From NCBI RefSeq assembly GCF_041956535.1, contig NW_027192194.1:674545-738544 (forward strand): a stretch of 64,000 nt of DNA, given 5' to 3'. The notes under the pieces are model-generated. The model did not search any database. It was not told the DNA's origin and saw only the letters and a program-made list of their open reading frames with translations. The stretch comes from Calcarisporiella thermophila CBS 279.70 (taxonomy: Eukaryota > Calcarisporiellomycota). This document shows, in pieces, positions 34,766 to 46,403 of the stretch. A program made the position numbers and the translations under genes. Positions within the stretch are counted from its first letter, which is position 1; each line of letters begins with the position of its first letter.

Positions 34766-36139
34766 TTAATCTAGCGGAAGGCCGAGTATGCGAAGTGCAT
34801 CCTGTACTGCCTCCTTAGGTCCACTATGTTTTGTTTTCTCGTCACTCAGCTTCACGACGGGAATTCCGCGGCACTCACTCAGCTTGATCACAATGTTCAT
34901 TGGGACACTTTTTCCTCCCCCCTTTCGCTCAAAGTCATTTGTGAAATTGGTACCAATACCAAATGCGCACTTTACACCGGATGAGTCACAATGTTCTTTC
35001 AGCTGAATGGCTAGCTCTGGAGTGAGTGAATCCGAAAACATAATAACCTTCTGCGATGCATTTATCCCTAGGGTCCGATAGTGCTCTACGACACGATCTA
35101 CGAACCCAAACGGGTCGCCACTATCATGGCGGACACCACTAAAGGCATTGGCAAGCTTGCCTCCGAAATCACGGAAAAAGACCTCAGTTCCAAACGTGTC
35201 TGTTAGCGCAATTCCCAGCTGTCCCTTGTAGGTATCGTGCCACTTCTCTAGAGTGAGTCGATTTGCATTAGCTACTCCCTCAAGTGCGCTCACACCCATA
35301 AAGAGTTCATGTGCCAGAGTTCCGACAGCAGTAAGGCCATATTTGTGCGCAAAGTGGACATTGCTTGTCCCCACCAATTTTCCTTGGCTGCCTGGATTTT
35401 CAAGTAAATGCTCCTTATTTGCACGAGCTAATACGCGTACTACAATATCCTGAGTGTAATAGTCGCGGCGCCGGCGAGTTCCAAATTCACTGAAAACACA
35501 TCCATGCTGCAAGAGCTTCATTGCCTTTGCCTTTGCCCTGCTCTCCTGACCATCATAGTTCCAATCAAGGTCAACGAAACGGAAGTAAGCTTCGCTGACT
35601 AGAGCGAGCAGAGGTACTTCATATAGAATAACTTCATGCCAAAATCCTTGAATGTTTAGCTGGAGATCTCCATCGCTATCCAAACTTATATTCACTTGTT
35701 CTGCTGGCCGATAACGGAATGACTGCAGAAATTCGAGATATTCTCTAGAAAAAAAGGAATATCCTTCAAGAAATTGGCGCTCGTCCGCTGTAAGACTTAA
35801 TTTCTCAAGGCCTATTAAAGTTGAAATTAAATAGAACCAATATAAGCAATTTAGAAAAACAATATAATATTTAGGACAGAAATGCCCAGAATCTATGTAT
35901 CGAAGATACTAACCTTGAATCCGCGACTTTAGCCATTCTATCGCAGGCTCATTTAGTCTGATAGTTGGCGATCTATTTTTGAATCGGTACTTTACGGGAA
36001 TGTCACGAAAATGGATGAACACAAACTGCTGCATGGTAAATTTATAAAGATCATTATCGAGAATCGAGAAGGGGATATCCTGATTTGTCGGCAAGGAATG
36101 AATGCCATTATTTGCATTTGTAGTAAGGTCCTGCATCAT
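34766..36139 (-). CDS. NPT1: Nicotinate phosphoribosyltransferase
   Basis: Two exons: 36139 to about 35914 and about 35812-34766, about 425 residues. The start MMQDLTTNANNGIHSL leads into FSILDNDLYKFTMQQFVF, the N-terminal signature of the family. Exon 2 contains YEVPLLALVSEAYFR, FSEFGTRRRRDYYTQD, GTLAHELFMG (catalytic-site His region), RHDSGDPFGFVDRV and GIGTNFTND. The enzyme makes nicotinate mononucleotide in the Preiss-Handler NAD salvage route in the cytosol. Shares a 211-bp intergenic stretch with the MFS carrier on the other strand, so the two start codons are divergent. Confidence 0.95.
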
Positions 36140-36350
36140 TGTTAAGGGTCTGAATCTTCGCTTCCAGTGCAGCAATCTTTACAGGTGCAGAACGTACGTA
36201 TTAGTCGCGCCACGAAAGGTCTTTTTTTATATTGGTAAAAATTACTATTTTTTTTTGTTGTCAGCCTGTAAGATTTAACCCTAATATAATAATTAAACTG
36301 TGCGGGGGTCGAACGCTCTATGACTTTTCTTCAGTTTTCTCCTATATTCA

Positions 36351-37942
36351 ATGGATGCATCGAAAATAACGCGCATCGTTTTCATCGCACTTGTTCTCGA
36401 TATTCTCGCATTCACCATTATTCTACCCTTATTTCCACGACTCATTCACTTTTATAACTTTTCAGAAGATAAGGTATACAAGTGCTGATTAATATTTACT
36501 GACATTTCAACTCTAGCGAAATTGACCTCGATGTAACTCCTCTCTACCTATTTAGAGCTGGCTATTGGAATGGTCGCTAAAATGTATGGCTGAGTTCCGT
36601 CGTTTAGTTGGGAGATTTGTCCCTGTTTCGTCTTCATGGGACACCGTCTTATTAGGTGGGGCGCTTGGCTCCCTGTTCTCATTTCTACAGTTCCTCATAT
36701 CCCCTGTAATCGGCTCTCTATCGGATCGTTGGGGCAGAAGGACTGTTCTGCTTTTCTCCATGGTAACATTTCGCTTTATTTTTTTTTCTTTCTCATGGAG
36801 AAAAGAGCCCTGGCCATCTATTTTTTTTTTCTATTCCTTGGCATATTTCTAACTCTATTTCATCTTTCTAGCTGGGCAATATTGCATCCAGTTGTCTTTG
36901 GATGACTGCAAAGACATTCGAACGCTTTGTACTCGCCCGTGTTGTTGGAGGTTTGAGCGAGGGAAACGTTCAACTTTCCATCGCTATCGTATCGGATGTT
37001 ACGACCAAAGAGACACGTTCACGGGCGGTTGCCCTTGTTGGAATTGCCTTCGCGATATCTTTCACCATTGGTCCTGCAATAGGTGCATATTTCGCCTCCA
37101 AGGATATTTCGAGCGTACACCCCAAACTCATTGAGTGGGGGTTCAATCCATACTCCACTTCAGCCTTGATCTCCTTGATTCTCCTCATCATCGAAATCAT
37201 GTTTATTTATATCTTCCTCCCTGAAACCGCAAACATATCCCGAAAACAGGAGTCGGGCTCCTCCAAGTCCACTGAAAAACACCCTCAACTAAGTGCTACG
37301 GAAAAAAACAAGCGTATTGATAATCTTCGGGTTCTCTCCGCTCTTCACTTCGCCTTCCTCTTTATTTTCTCTGGGATGGAGTTCACGATAACCTTTCTCA
37401 CGTTTGATCTCTTTGACTTCACTCATATGCAGCAAGGGAAACTCTTGGGATTTATAGGGATTCTTTCTTCTCTGTTCCAGGGGGGATATGTGCGCAGAAG
37501 AGCACATAGTGTAGGAGAGAAGAGAGTTGCCTTACAAGGGATGGCATCATGCGCGCTTGCATTGGCGTGTATAGCTGGAGTTGCAGCTTTTCCTAGTCTT
37601 GGCCTGCTTTATACGGGGGCTGCCCTGTTGGCCTTCACCTCAGCAAGCGTTGTGACCTGCCTCACTGCTCTTGCCTCATTACAATGTGACGGGTTACAAT
37701 CAGGTGCGGAAGATGGAAGAAAAGGAGCAACCCGATATGCAGGCGCAGGGAGCACTTTAGGAAAGTTCCGCTCCTGGGGTCAGCTTGGCCGTGCACTGGG
37801 ACCCATCGCTGCATGCTCTCTCTACTGGCTCCAAGGGCCAATGCGATGCTATGGCATTGGTTCCCTATCCATGGCATTAATTGCCAGTCTATTTTCCAGA
37901 GTTCTAGTTGATATTGATACTAAAAAGAAAAAAAATGTTTAG
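36351..37942 (+). CDS. MFS transporter, MFSD10/TETRAN-like
   Basis: Three exons (36351-36473, 36556-36762, 36872-37942) give 466 residues with about 12 hydrophobic helices. The first helix VFIALVLDILAFTIILPLFPRL and the loop ISPVIGSLSDRWGRRTVLL (the conserved G-x-L-(S/A)-D-x-x-GRR(x) MFS signature) match MFSD10, the tetracycline-transporter-like organic-anion carrier. The second helix pair has RVVGGLSEGNVQL. The central loop is Lys/Ser-rich. Transport substrate is not inferable. Located head-to-head with nicotinate phosphoribosyltransferase, and tail-to-tail with ACR3. Confidence 0.88.
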
Positions 37943-38342
37943 ACCATTTCTTCAACTAGTCATCTATTAATTTATATTCTACTGTTCTTTTTCATGGCAC
38001 ACTATCAGCCCGCAATATAAATAGCATTCTTCTTTCTTAAACTGGAGGATCAGTTTGAGTATGTTGGTATTATAATACAAAATACATTCTTAGTAGATAT
38101 GTATGAAAGGTAAAGAAATCGTAAGCCATATGATCAGAATGTCACTCGAATAAACAATGCAAGAAAATGGTGATTATTTTATTGAATTTGTCAACAAAAA
38201 TTTGCACCAGTCAAGGGTTGCATTCAATAAATAGAGTAAAAAAACTAAACATAATAGGAGACATAAAACGAAACATCAAGTATCCAGTAGAGAGGTGATA
38301 TACCAAGAGTATTGGATTCATTACACATTCGCGTTTGTATTT
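37943..38342. other. Convergent 3' flanks
   Basis: AT-rich DNA between the MFSD10-like stop and ACR3 stop; nothing recognised. Confidence 0.45.
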
Positions 38343-39658
38343 CTACCCCAATTCGGGATCCACTTCTCCCTTCTCTTCTCTTGGTTTGTACTTGTCTTCA
38401 TCCGCTTGGATCTCTTTCCGCCAGCCCCATCTTTTGCTTAACCAAAGAACAAGGTATACAAGCCCGATCAATACTGGCACTTCGATCAATGGTCCTACTA
38501 CCGATGCAAGTGCCTCTTCAGAATCAATCCCAAATGTTGCTACAGCTACAGCGATTGCCAGCTCGAAATTGTTACTTGCGGCAGTGAATGTTTGCGTGAC
38601 GGCAACTTCATATTCTGCGCCAAGACACATCCGCAAGAAAGATAAAGTTAAGAAGAAGATGATAATAAAATAGGCCAGTAGCGGAACAGCTACACGCACC
38701 ACTGGAACGATATTTTCAATGACCTGTCGGCCTTGCATGCCAAACATAATGACAATCGTGAAAAGGAGTCCAAGCAGTGCGGTGGGCCCAAAATAAGGAA
38801 GGAAGCAGGTGTTGTACCAACGACGTCCAGCGATGGAGAGAAGAACAAATCGTGTAATGACCGCGGCAGCCAATGGTATCCCAAGAAAAATGAGAACAGA
38901 ACGAGCAACATCCCACACACTAATGAATCCGACCAGTTTATCAGGAGTAGCGCCGAACCAAGAAGGCACAACATTAAGATAGAAATAAGCAAACGGACTG
39001 TAAAGGGCTATCTGTAGTAGAGAATTGATAGCCACAAGGATAGCGCAATACTCGGAGTCTCCACCAGCGATTTGATTCCAAATGAGAACCATCGCAATAC
39101 ATCGTGCCAACCCCACTAGTATCACACCATTCCGATACCCGGGCAAGTCTGGCAAGGTAGCCCAAGCCAAGGCAGTCATGATCGCAGGCGCAATAATCCA
39201 ATTTAGAGTAATTGAGATAGCAAGCTGCTTCCAAATGGAGCGGGATATCAAGATTTGCGGGAGGAGTTCGAATTGAACCTTACAAAGTATCGGATACATC
39301 ATCCAGAGAAGTCCGATGGCAATGGGGATGGATATACCGTTGAGTTGGAGATGATTGAATGCGTCGCCCATGCCAGGTACGAAATACCCCAATAAGATGC
39401 CTAGAGCTATGGCAAGAATAATCCAAAGGGCTAGCAGACGATCTAGCCACGATAAACCCCGTATGACATTTGTTCCGATTGTTCCTAATATCATAGAGAG
39501 GGAAAAAATGAACGAGAAATTATTATAATTGGATAGTGGGCTAAATTCATACCTTTCTTATCGAATCTCTGGCTGACAGCACCGCTACACGATGCTCGAG
39601 ATGAGGATAAGTCCATTCTTGTTGAGGAAGTGATATTGTTTTCGTGCGTATTTTCCAT
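38343..39658 (-). CDS. ACR3: Arsenite efflux transporter ACR3
   Basis: Two exons: 39658 to about 39552 (35 residues, Ser/Asn-rich, ends RFDKK) and about 39485-38343, about 415 residues. Ten or so membrane helices are readable, starting with LLALWIILAIALGILLGYF. Conserved ACR3 features: GLLWMMYPILCKV, the thiolate-binding cysteine in LVGLARCIAMVLIWN, FTAASNNFELAIAVAVATFG and the PLIEVPVLIGLVYL end. ACR3 exports arsenite (and perhaps antimonite) across the plasma or vacuolar membrane. It shares a 499-bp divergent intergenic region with the arsenate reductase, which places both in one detoxification module. Confidence 0.95.
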
Positions 39659-40157
39659 AGCTATTTCTGGAACAGAGTTTTGAATGAGAGGGGTGAATTA
39701 GCAGCGAATTCATTTTTCACACAAGCTTACCATCTAATTTTCGGCACCTGCTCGCATAGCAGAATTGCAATTACCTTCGTTTATTATTTTGAATCCTCGT
39801 TTTCAAGTAGTTGCTCTATGAATTGTCTCTATATAAATAAAGTGGAAATCCTTAAATATCAATATATGGTAATTGACAAGCGTTAACGTTATAATTAGTT
39901 AACTATTGGTCGAGAGCATGCTAACGAGAGATCGATTTTGTGATTGGTGGGGATGACAGTTTTGATTGATATTAAGCCCATGATTATAGATCGATCTCTT
40001 CTACATAAAAACCCATACGGTGAGTGGCAAAATTGGACAACTCAAAAGCTTTCTGTGGCTTTATTCAAATAACGCAATTTACCATTGGTATTTCTCAATA
40101 TTGCAATAATATTTAGAGGCTCTCCTTAGTCCTGATCCTTATTCATCGTTTCATACC
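39659..40157. promoter_or_regulatory. Shared ACR3/ACR2 divergent promoter
   Basis: 499 bp between the two start codons. A perfect 10-bp inverted repeat, AGAGATCGAT at 39927-39936 and ATCGATCTCT at 39990-39999, is centred on 39963. Two GTTAAC palindromes lie at 39882-39887 and 39898-39903. A TATA-like ACATAAAAAC is at 40002-40011. These could be binding sites for an arsenic-responsive regulator; that is inference. Confidence 0.5.
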
Positions 40158-40670
40158 ATGGCTACTATTAGACCAAAAAATGCTGAGGGCTACCCTCCTG
40201 TTAGCGAAGAGCTGGAGCTGCCTCTTATCGAGGCTGAAGATCTGGCCAAGACCATCCGCGAGGGCGATAAAGATGTGCTTGTAGTCGATTGTAGGCGGAA
40301 TGATTTTGCGGTTAGAATTGGTTTTGCTGCAATCGAAACACAATTAAGGCTCCATTTCTTTCTGTAATAACAACAGGGAGGGCATGTCAAAGGAGCTATC
40401 AACGAGCCAGCGCAATCATTCGCGGAACGTGCTGAACTTCTTGCTCAAAGCATACCACAGAAAAAGGTAGTTTTTTACTGCATGTCCTCAAATGGCCGCG
40501 GACCTCGTTGTGCGGGATATTACCAGCAGGCATTGAATAATCTCGGAATCAAAGATAAAAAAGCTTACGTGTTGAAGGGGGGAATCTTGAAGTGGGTAAA
40601 GAATTTCAGCAATGAAGATGACCTAACCGAAGGATATGACGAAGACTGGTGGAAACAACAGTCCAACTAA
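40158..40670 (+). CDS. ACR2: Arsenate reductase Acr2-type rhodanese/Cdc25-like phosphatase
   Basis: Two exons (40158-40310, 40377-40670), 148 residues. A single rhodanese fold: VLVVDCRRNDFAGGHVKGAIN and then the active-site loop FYCMSSNGRGPRCAGYYQ. The CX5R loop has Cys at its start and Arg after five residues (CMSSNGR), the arrangement of Acr2 and Cdc25 phosphatases that reduce arsenate with glutathione/glutaredoxin. The RGPR segment after the loop matches plant and fungal Acr2. The neighbouring divergent ACR3 would export the arsenite formed. A few Cdc25-like tyrosine phosphatases share the loop, so activity would need testing, but context strongly favours arsenate reduction. Confidence 0.88.
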
Positions 40671-40973
40671 TTTTGATCGTTTCTCCCTTTTTTTTACTTA
40701 TGTTTGGTTCAATAAATACATACAAATATTTGCTATTCAAGTGCTAATTTTGATATCTGTTTAAAGAGCTGCATCCGAGGAGTGCTAAGACATAATATTT
40801 CGACGGCATTTTATGCCTTAGATACAACAATTTATCACTTGGCGCTGATATGCTAGACTGTGAGCAATCCAATATGGAAATATTATTTAAATAAAAAAGA
40901 GAATATAATACACTCTTTGAAGTAATTAAATCTTGTTTAAAGGGTGAGATATATAGCTTTCTAAGCGATAGCA
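40671..40973. other. Convergent 3' flanks of ACR2 and chitin synthase
   Basis: About 300 AT-rich bases; no feature seen. Confidence 0.4.
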
Positions 40974-43900
40974 TCATCCACCGAAGACGAGTCGCAGGAT
41001 TAAATAAGTGACACAGCCCAAAAATCTCACTGCACTCAGGAAAGCCACGGCCCAGAATATAAACTAAGAAAACAAGACTCAATTATGCGCAGATAAGGTT
41101 GGGAAATGCATTTATAGTTACCGTTAAATAAGGATTAAAGCCTCTTCTCACGTCTTGGTTATTCGAGATTAGATCGTTGAACCAATCACTGGTCATGGTA
41201 ATGATGAGCAGCGCGTTTGAGAAAGCCCAGCTTAACACGAGATTGGTACGGAACAGCTTATAGTAGTCCTCCTGTTTTGTTTTCGCATCACGCTTCTGCT
41301 CTTTTTTCACTTCAGGGACCGAGAGCTCGCGCAACATCTCTTCATAGGCAGCACTGATATCATGCTGTTCCACCGGCATCTCGACTCGAACGATTTGCTT
41401 ACCACTCTCAGATTTCGTCACTGGTGCCGCCCCAAGACTAGCTGCGTTGTTATCGCCCTTTGTGCCCCACGAGACGTCATGGGTATTGCAAAATGCATAT
41501 ACCATCAGGATATTGATGTAGGAGGGCATAAGCAGGAGATATTGCAAAAATGAAGTGAACATATGCCAGGGCTCCAGGTGCAAAAACGAGGCGACAAAGT
41601 AGAGAAGGTAGGTCGAACCAAGGGATATGACAATATCACGGAAAACAGGTGAGGTGCGCAATAAAACAAGAGTCTGCTTCCAGCCTTCGAGCGTCTTTGG
41701 CACTGAATGGTAAATCGTGAAGCCGGAAACGTAGAACTAATCAACGAAGTAGGTTATGTATCAGCATCATTAGGGGGACATACCAGTTGCCTACCATAAT
41801 CATCATAATCACGCCAAAGAGCACAACACAAATTCGATACAGCCACTTGGATCCTTGAGGACGATTGCCCAAAGCAGAAATAAAGATGATCACGATAACC
41901 TAAATGTAGACAGAGGTCGGTCAGAGCCATCCATTTAGAGTAGAGCATCACGTGTCTCGTGTATACCATAATGTAGAGGTTTCGCATGACTGGAAAAATC
42001 TTCTCCCCATACGTGAAAAATGGGTCAGGCACCCCTGTGTCTATTTGCCTTGTTATTTCTTGCCCGTTGATTTTCTCGGTGATCTTGATGGGGAAAGATG
42101 CCTTCCCGAGGAAGAAGAACGCTAGATAGAAGTTAGCCTAGGAGAGATAAATGATTAATCACCACACCATAATGCGATTGAATATATGGTCTACCAGCGC
42201 AAACCAATTGAAGAGCAGATTGATTCCATTATAAAAGAATTCAAACGTCAACAGCAGCTTTCTAAAGAAATTGTGTCCAGAATTGTAGATTCGGTAAAAG
42301 TGCAATGTGCCATAGACTGCTGCAAAAAATGATCCATTCAGCCATCTTCTTCGTTGTGAGATGAACTCGGGGAGGTTGTCGGGAACATCGGTCTCAGCCT
42401 TAGCGGATTTAACATACTTAAGAAGCCACGCCTCATTTCGTTTAGCGACAAGCTCGAAACATAAGATGCGGTCTTCAGCAAGGTACATGTTAGCTTCGAA
42501 TATCCCGGCGTCAGTCGCGCCACCGTGCAATTGTTCGCCTTTGAAGTATGAGGCTAGGGGGCCAACGCCAGGAGCTGAATCCTTAAGTGCGCGATACCGA
42601 TAGGCTGAAAAGGCTCCGGGAAGCACGGAGATGTATCCGAAAACGGATTCGAGAGGCTTATCCAGGATGTTCGACATTTTATATTCGAAATTTTGCGAGG
42701 CAACCAGCGGGTTGAGTAGATTAGTCCAGCCCCGACCGAGCTCGGCGCAGATCTCACCGCAAGCACCTCCCACGTTAGGATTGCGATCAAAGGCTGTAAC
42801 AAGATTGCGTAAGACCATAAAATTGCTTTTCTATCTTCAATCAACACAAGCATACCCTTCCAGAGATGATAAATCGAAGTCGAGCTAGGCTTTGTCCCTA
42901 CGTCCAGCAAGATGCAGACGTGCGGGTTAAGCAGTGGAGCAAAAGCGTTGAAAAACCATCGATGCGAGTTCAGTTTCTTCTTGTTCTGCTCCTTTAGGCA
43001 GAACAGGACTTGTACAGGGACAGCACACTTGTCTGAGCCGTGCACTTGCATCTTGGTATCGAGCATGGTCTGCACTGTATATTCAAACAGGTGGCCCGTG
43101 ACAGGTTTCCCGGCAACCTCAGACTTGGCGATGCCCTCCTGGTAAACCCCCATTGCTCCCAGGACTTTGAGAACGCGCGGGTTTATCTTGTTACGGCCAT
43201 CGGAGACAATGCATGCCACGATCTTCTGCCACCCGTCTTGTCCCCATGTCTTGGACCGCGACCGACTACAGAGGTGCATTACGTTCTTGATGACGGAATT
43301 CATTGTTTTGAGAAATAGCTCCTCATCCTCCTACGGAATAAAAAGAGGCTTGGTTTAGAACTCATCCAAGAGAGACCCGGATAGACTCCGTACATTATAC
43401 ATGGTCATCACAATGAAAATCTCGGTTTTCCTTCTATACAAGTAAGGGCGGAGAGTGTATCTCTCATTAATAAAATCGTCGGGATCGCAAGTGACAGCGG
43501 TGTATCGCATATATTGGAACTCTTCTCCCTGGGTATATCTCACATTACGTAGCACCTTCTCTGGAACTGGACAGTCGAGAACTAGATTCCCTTGCACAAG
43601 CTCTACATGGCGAAATGACTAGGAGGAAAAACGAAACAGCTTATATGAGCTTTCAATATAGTTGGCACGCAGAGCGAGTAAGCAAAATACCTGTCGATTT
43701 TTAGCACGCTGTGCTCTCTGGCGTTGCTCATACTCCATATCAATTCGGTGTTCATTCCCACTATATTGATTCCTACGGTAATTAGGCGAGGTATTATGGC
43801 TTGGATATGCACCAGGTGAGTGATTATCCACGGAGTATCCCGTTGAAGAGTTGCTCATCGGTTCTGGAGCGCGGTGCTGGACCATGGCAATATGCTCACT

Positions 43901-44101
43901 GTCGTTGGTGAAGAAAGAATATTGGTCATCTTGCTGCTGATAGTCATAAGTGCGCTGATGATGACGGTGATGGTCGCGAGTCGTTTGGCGAGGGGGATAG
44001 CCGCCTCTTCCACCCGAGTGCGAGTGCAGCGGTGACGGTGGCTTTTGAGAATGGTAACCTGCATTATAGGCGCCATCCAAAGGAGTGTTCATATAAGACA
44101 T
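40974..44101 (-). CDS. Chitin synthase, division 1
   Basis: Seven or more exons from ATG 44101 ([15 protein letters not shown]) to a stop at 40974 after LRLVFGG; about 880 residues. After 150 disordered residues rich in Tyr/His/Gln/Ser comes the N-terminal Chs module ([16 protein letters not shown]), then [61 protein letters not shown] (catalytic QRRRW) and several C-terminal helices. Chitin synthase makes beta-1,4-N-acetylglucosamine chains at the plasma membrane from UDP-GlcNAc. The single chitin-synthase core without a myosin motor or cytochrome b5 domain marks division 1 (classes I-III). The gene is divergent from CK2 beta over 869 bp. Confidence 0.95.
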
Positions 44102-44970
44102 GTTATTGGGTATATTAAGGGATAGTAATTCACGAAATAAATAGAAATTAAGAGGAAACGAATCGAATTGTTAGGAGAGGAGTAATACGACAACCATCAG
44201 TGGTGAATTGAAATTAGCATCCATAAAGCTTTGTGGACCAGGCCAGTAAATGTCTTTGACTAAAGGATGATACTGGGGAGGCAGAAATGGGTATTGACGC
44301 GAATAAAGAAGGGATGGGGGCGAGAGGATTGTGTAGAGGATTATAGGAGTATTGGAAATGCGCGTGGAGTCCAAAGTTACAGTTTCTTCGAGACAGACGA
44401 GGATACCCGGCGTCAAATTAGGAAGGGGAAGAATGATAACCGCAAAGGTGGCACAGAACCTTAATTCCACACCTTGGCTTCTAGATTGGTCTCCTCATTT
44501 AGAGAATAACAATAATATACTCAACTATAGAAGCTCTGAAGACTGGCTACGAATTAGAGCTTGGATGGCCCTCTGTTAACATTCTTGGGCAGTTGTGCTT
44601 TTAGTGCCAGCGAGCGTACAAAATTTAGATTGTGCGGAACATAACTGTCTATAAATATAACCTCGTGGTTACACACAAAACACGCAAACAATTCAATGCA
44701 GAGCCTATGACGTCGATGAGTAACGTCACCGGGTGCAACTCTACGATCTCACCGGGCTTTCTCCCTCCCCCCTCTCCAAAACCTCCCGCTCCTTTCCCCA
44801 AAAAAAGATATATCCCATTTGAAGATAGTCCAGTGTGTCAATAAAAGTTATTATTGCCATTCCGGAAGCCTCCTCCCCTCCTGGCCCAATTATCTCTGGA
44901 AAAGGGGATTTTACGAAGATAGCTTGCTCTGATCCCCCTCCTGTGTTCACGATTGGGTCTTGTGCTCACT
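44102..44970. other. Divergent chitin synthase / CK2 beta intergenic region
   Basis: 869 bp with a TATAAATA on the plus strand near 44651 and the CRE-like palindrome listed separately. Frames at 44171-44470 and 44741-44950 on the minus strand lack family resemblance. Confidence 0.45.
44708..44728. promoter_or_regulatory. Inverted TGACGT (CRE/bZIP-like) pair
   Basis: TGACGT and its inverse ACGTCA lie 9 bp apart between chitin synthase and CK2 beta, about 260 bp before the CK2 beta start. Half-sites of this sequence are bound by ATF/CREB bZIP factors; use here is inference. Confidence 0.4.
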
Positions 44971-46025
44971 ATGGAACGAGACATACAAATGGACGAATTC
45001 TACGACGGTAGGTGCTGTCTGTTAATTTACCAGTCTTAATCCACTCTCCAAAGTTGAATGTTGTGCTAATCTTTAGACATAGCTAATGAGAGCGAATTTG
45101 AATGCGACTCTTGGATAGAGTGGTTCTGCGTGCGCACGGGAGGCTACTTCGTGGAGGTCCCTGAGGAATTCATCGAGGACGAGTTCAATCTTACCGGTCT
45201 TGCCAATCTTGTGCCTTACTATCGTGATGCTCTCGAAATGATTCTGGACATTGAATCGGACGAGGACAACTACGGCGCGCCAGACGAAACCCTTGTAACG
45301 CAGAGCGCAGAGTTGCTCTATGGCCTTATCCATCAACGATATATCATAACAAGAGCAGGGCTGGAAGACATGGTAAATCCATTACAATGGTTGCTCTATC
45401 CCCGTACTAAACGAACACACGTATGTATTTGGGTGACTAGCTGAACAAGCTTGAGCAGGGTCATTTCGGAACTTGCCCAAGAGTCTTTTGCCGGAGGTGC
45501 ATCGTTGTTCCGTGTGGGAGATACGATTACCCAGGACTCGACACTCTCAAGCTGTACTGCCCAAACTGCCAAGATCTCTATAACCCAACCAACTCACGCT
45601 ATTCCACCATCGATGGTAAGCATTCTCGCGTCCCCCTCCATTCTTGCGCCTCATCAATGATCGTCTCTGATCCCTTCTTCTAAGGTGCCTATTTTGGGAC
45701 GACCTTTCCCCACCTCTTCTTTCATACATATCCTGAGCTCCTCCCTAAAACGAATACAAACAAATGCTATGTTCCGCGCATCTTTGGATTCAGGGTCTCC
45801 GAAAAAAGTAGGTCTGGTCCGCGAATGGAATGGTTGCGGAAGAAGCCATTGGAAAAGGGTGAGCTAGACAAAGTTGAGAGCGACTATGAAAGCAGCGATA
45901 GGGAAATGCCCGACGGGACGCTAGAGGACGATGAAGAAAGGGATAATTTAGATGACATTGAAGAAGACACAAAGAACACGAGCGAAAATACGCAACTTGG
46001 CACGCAGCATCGTGTGAATAGATAA
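44971..46025 (+). CDS. CKB1: Casein kinase II regulatory beta subunit
   Basis: Four exons (44971-45007, 45077-45372, 45441-45615, 45685-46025) give 282 residues. After [13 protein letters not shown] comes the family core: [31 protein letters not shown] (long run, given here only as landmarks), the acidic groove [10 protein letters not shown], and [22 protein letters not shown]. The zinc ribbon has Cys pairs CPRVFC and CPNCQD. The [18 protein letters not shown] segment follows. The last 70 residues are acidic and Ser/Glu-rich, longer than human CSNK2B. The subunit forms the dimer that holds two catalytic alpha subunits and fixes substrate choice. Confidence 0.95.
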
Positions 46026-46403
46026 GCATGAATAAGCTCTATGAATCGCCGTCCCCTCCGACAGCCACCCAAGACTACCAAGCAATAACATTCCCTTCTT
46101 GGTCTCCCTTTCCCCCACTTACTATCTCTAAGTATCCTCCCATCACCTGCATCATCCTCTTGCAATCAAAAAGAAAAGTGCTTCTCTTCCCTCCCCCCCC
46201 CCCCCCCACAATAATTTGAGCCGAATGAGGAGCAATATGGACACTTTTCATGATATATATTATTTCTGATTATTCTATTTTTTTTTTGTAAATATGTTTG
46301 TGGATGTAAGTTCTGAAAAATAAAATGGAAAAAAATAACCATTTTATTATCATTATTGTCAATATTATTCACAAGTTAAAATCCGAAAAGCGCCCTCGCT
46401 CCT
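46026..46403. other. Convergent 3' flanks with 15-nt poly-C
   Basis: Between CK2 beta and GRS1 stops. A C-rich homopolymer of about 15 bases lies at 46192-46207, adjacent to ACAATAATTTG. No gene is seen. Confidence 0.45.

Noticed and set aside
36300-36325. GGGGTCGAACGC resembling a tRNA T-loop
   Set aside because: Flanking bases do not form the 5-bp T stem, and no acceptor or anticodon stem pairs around it.
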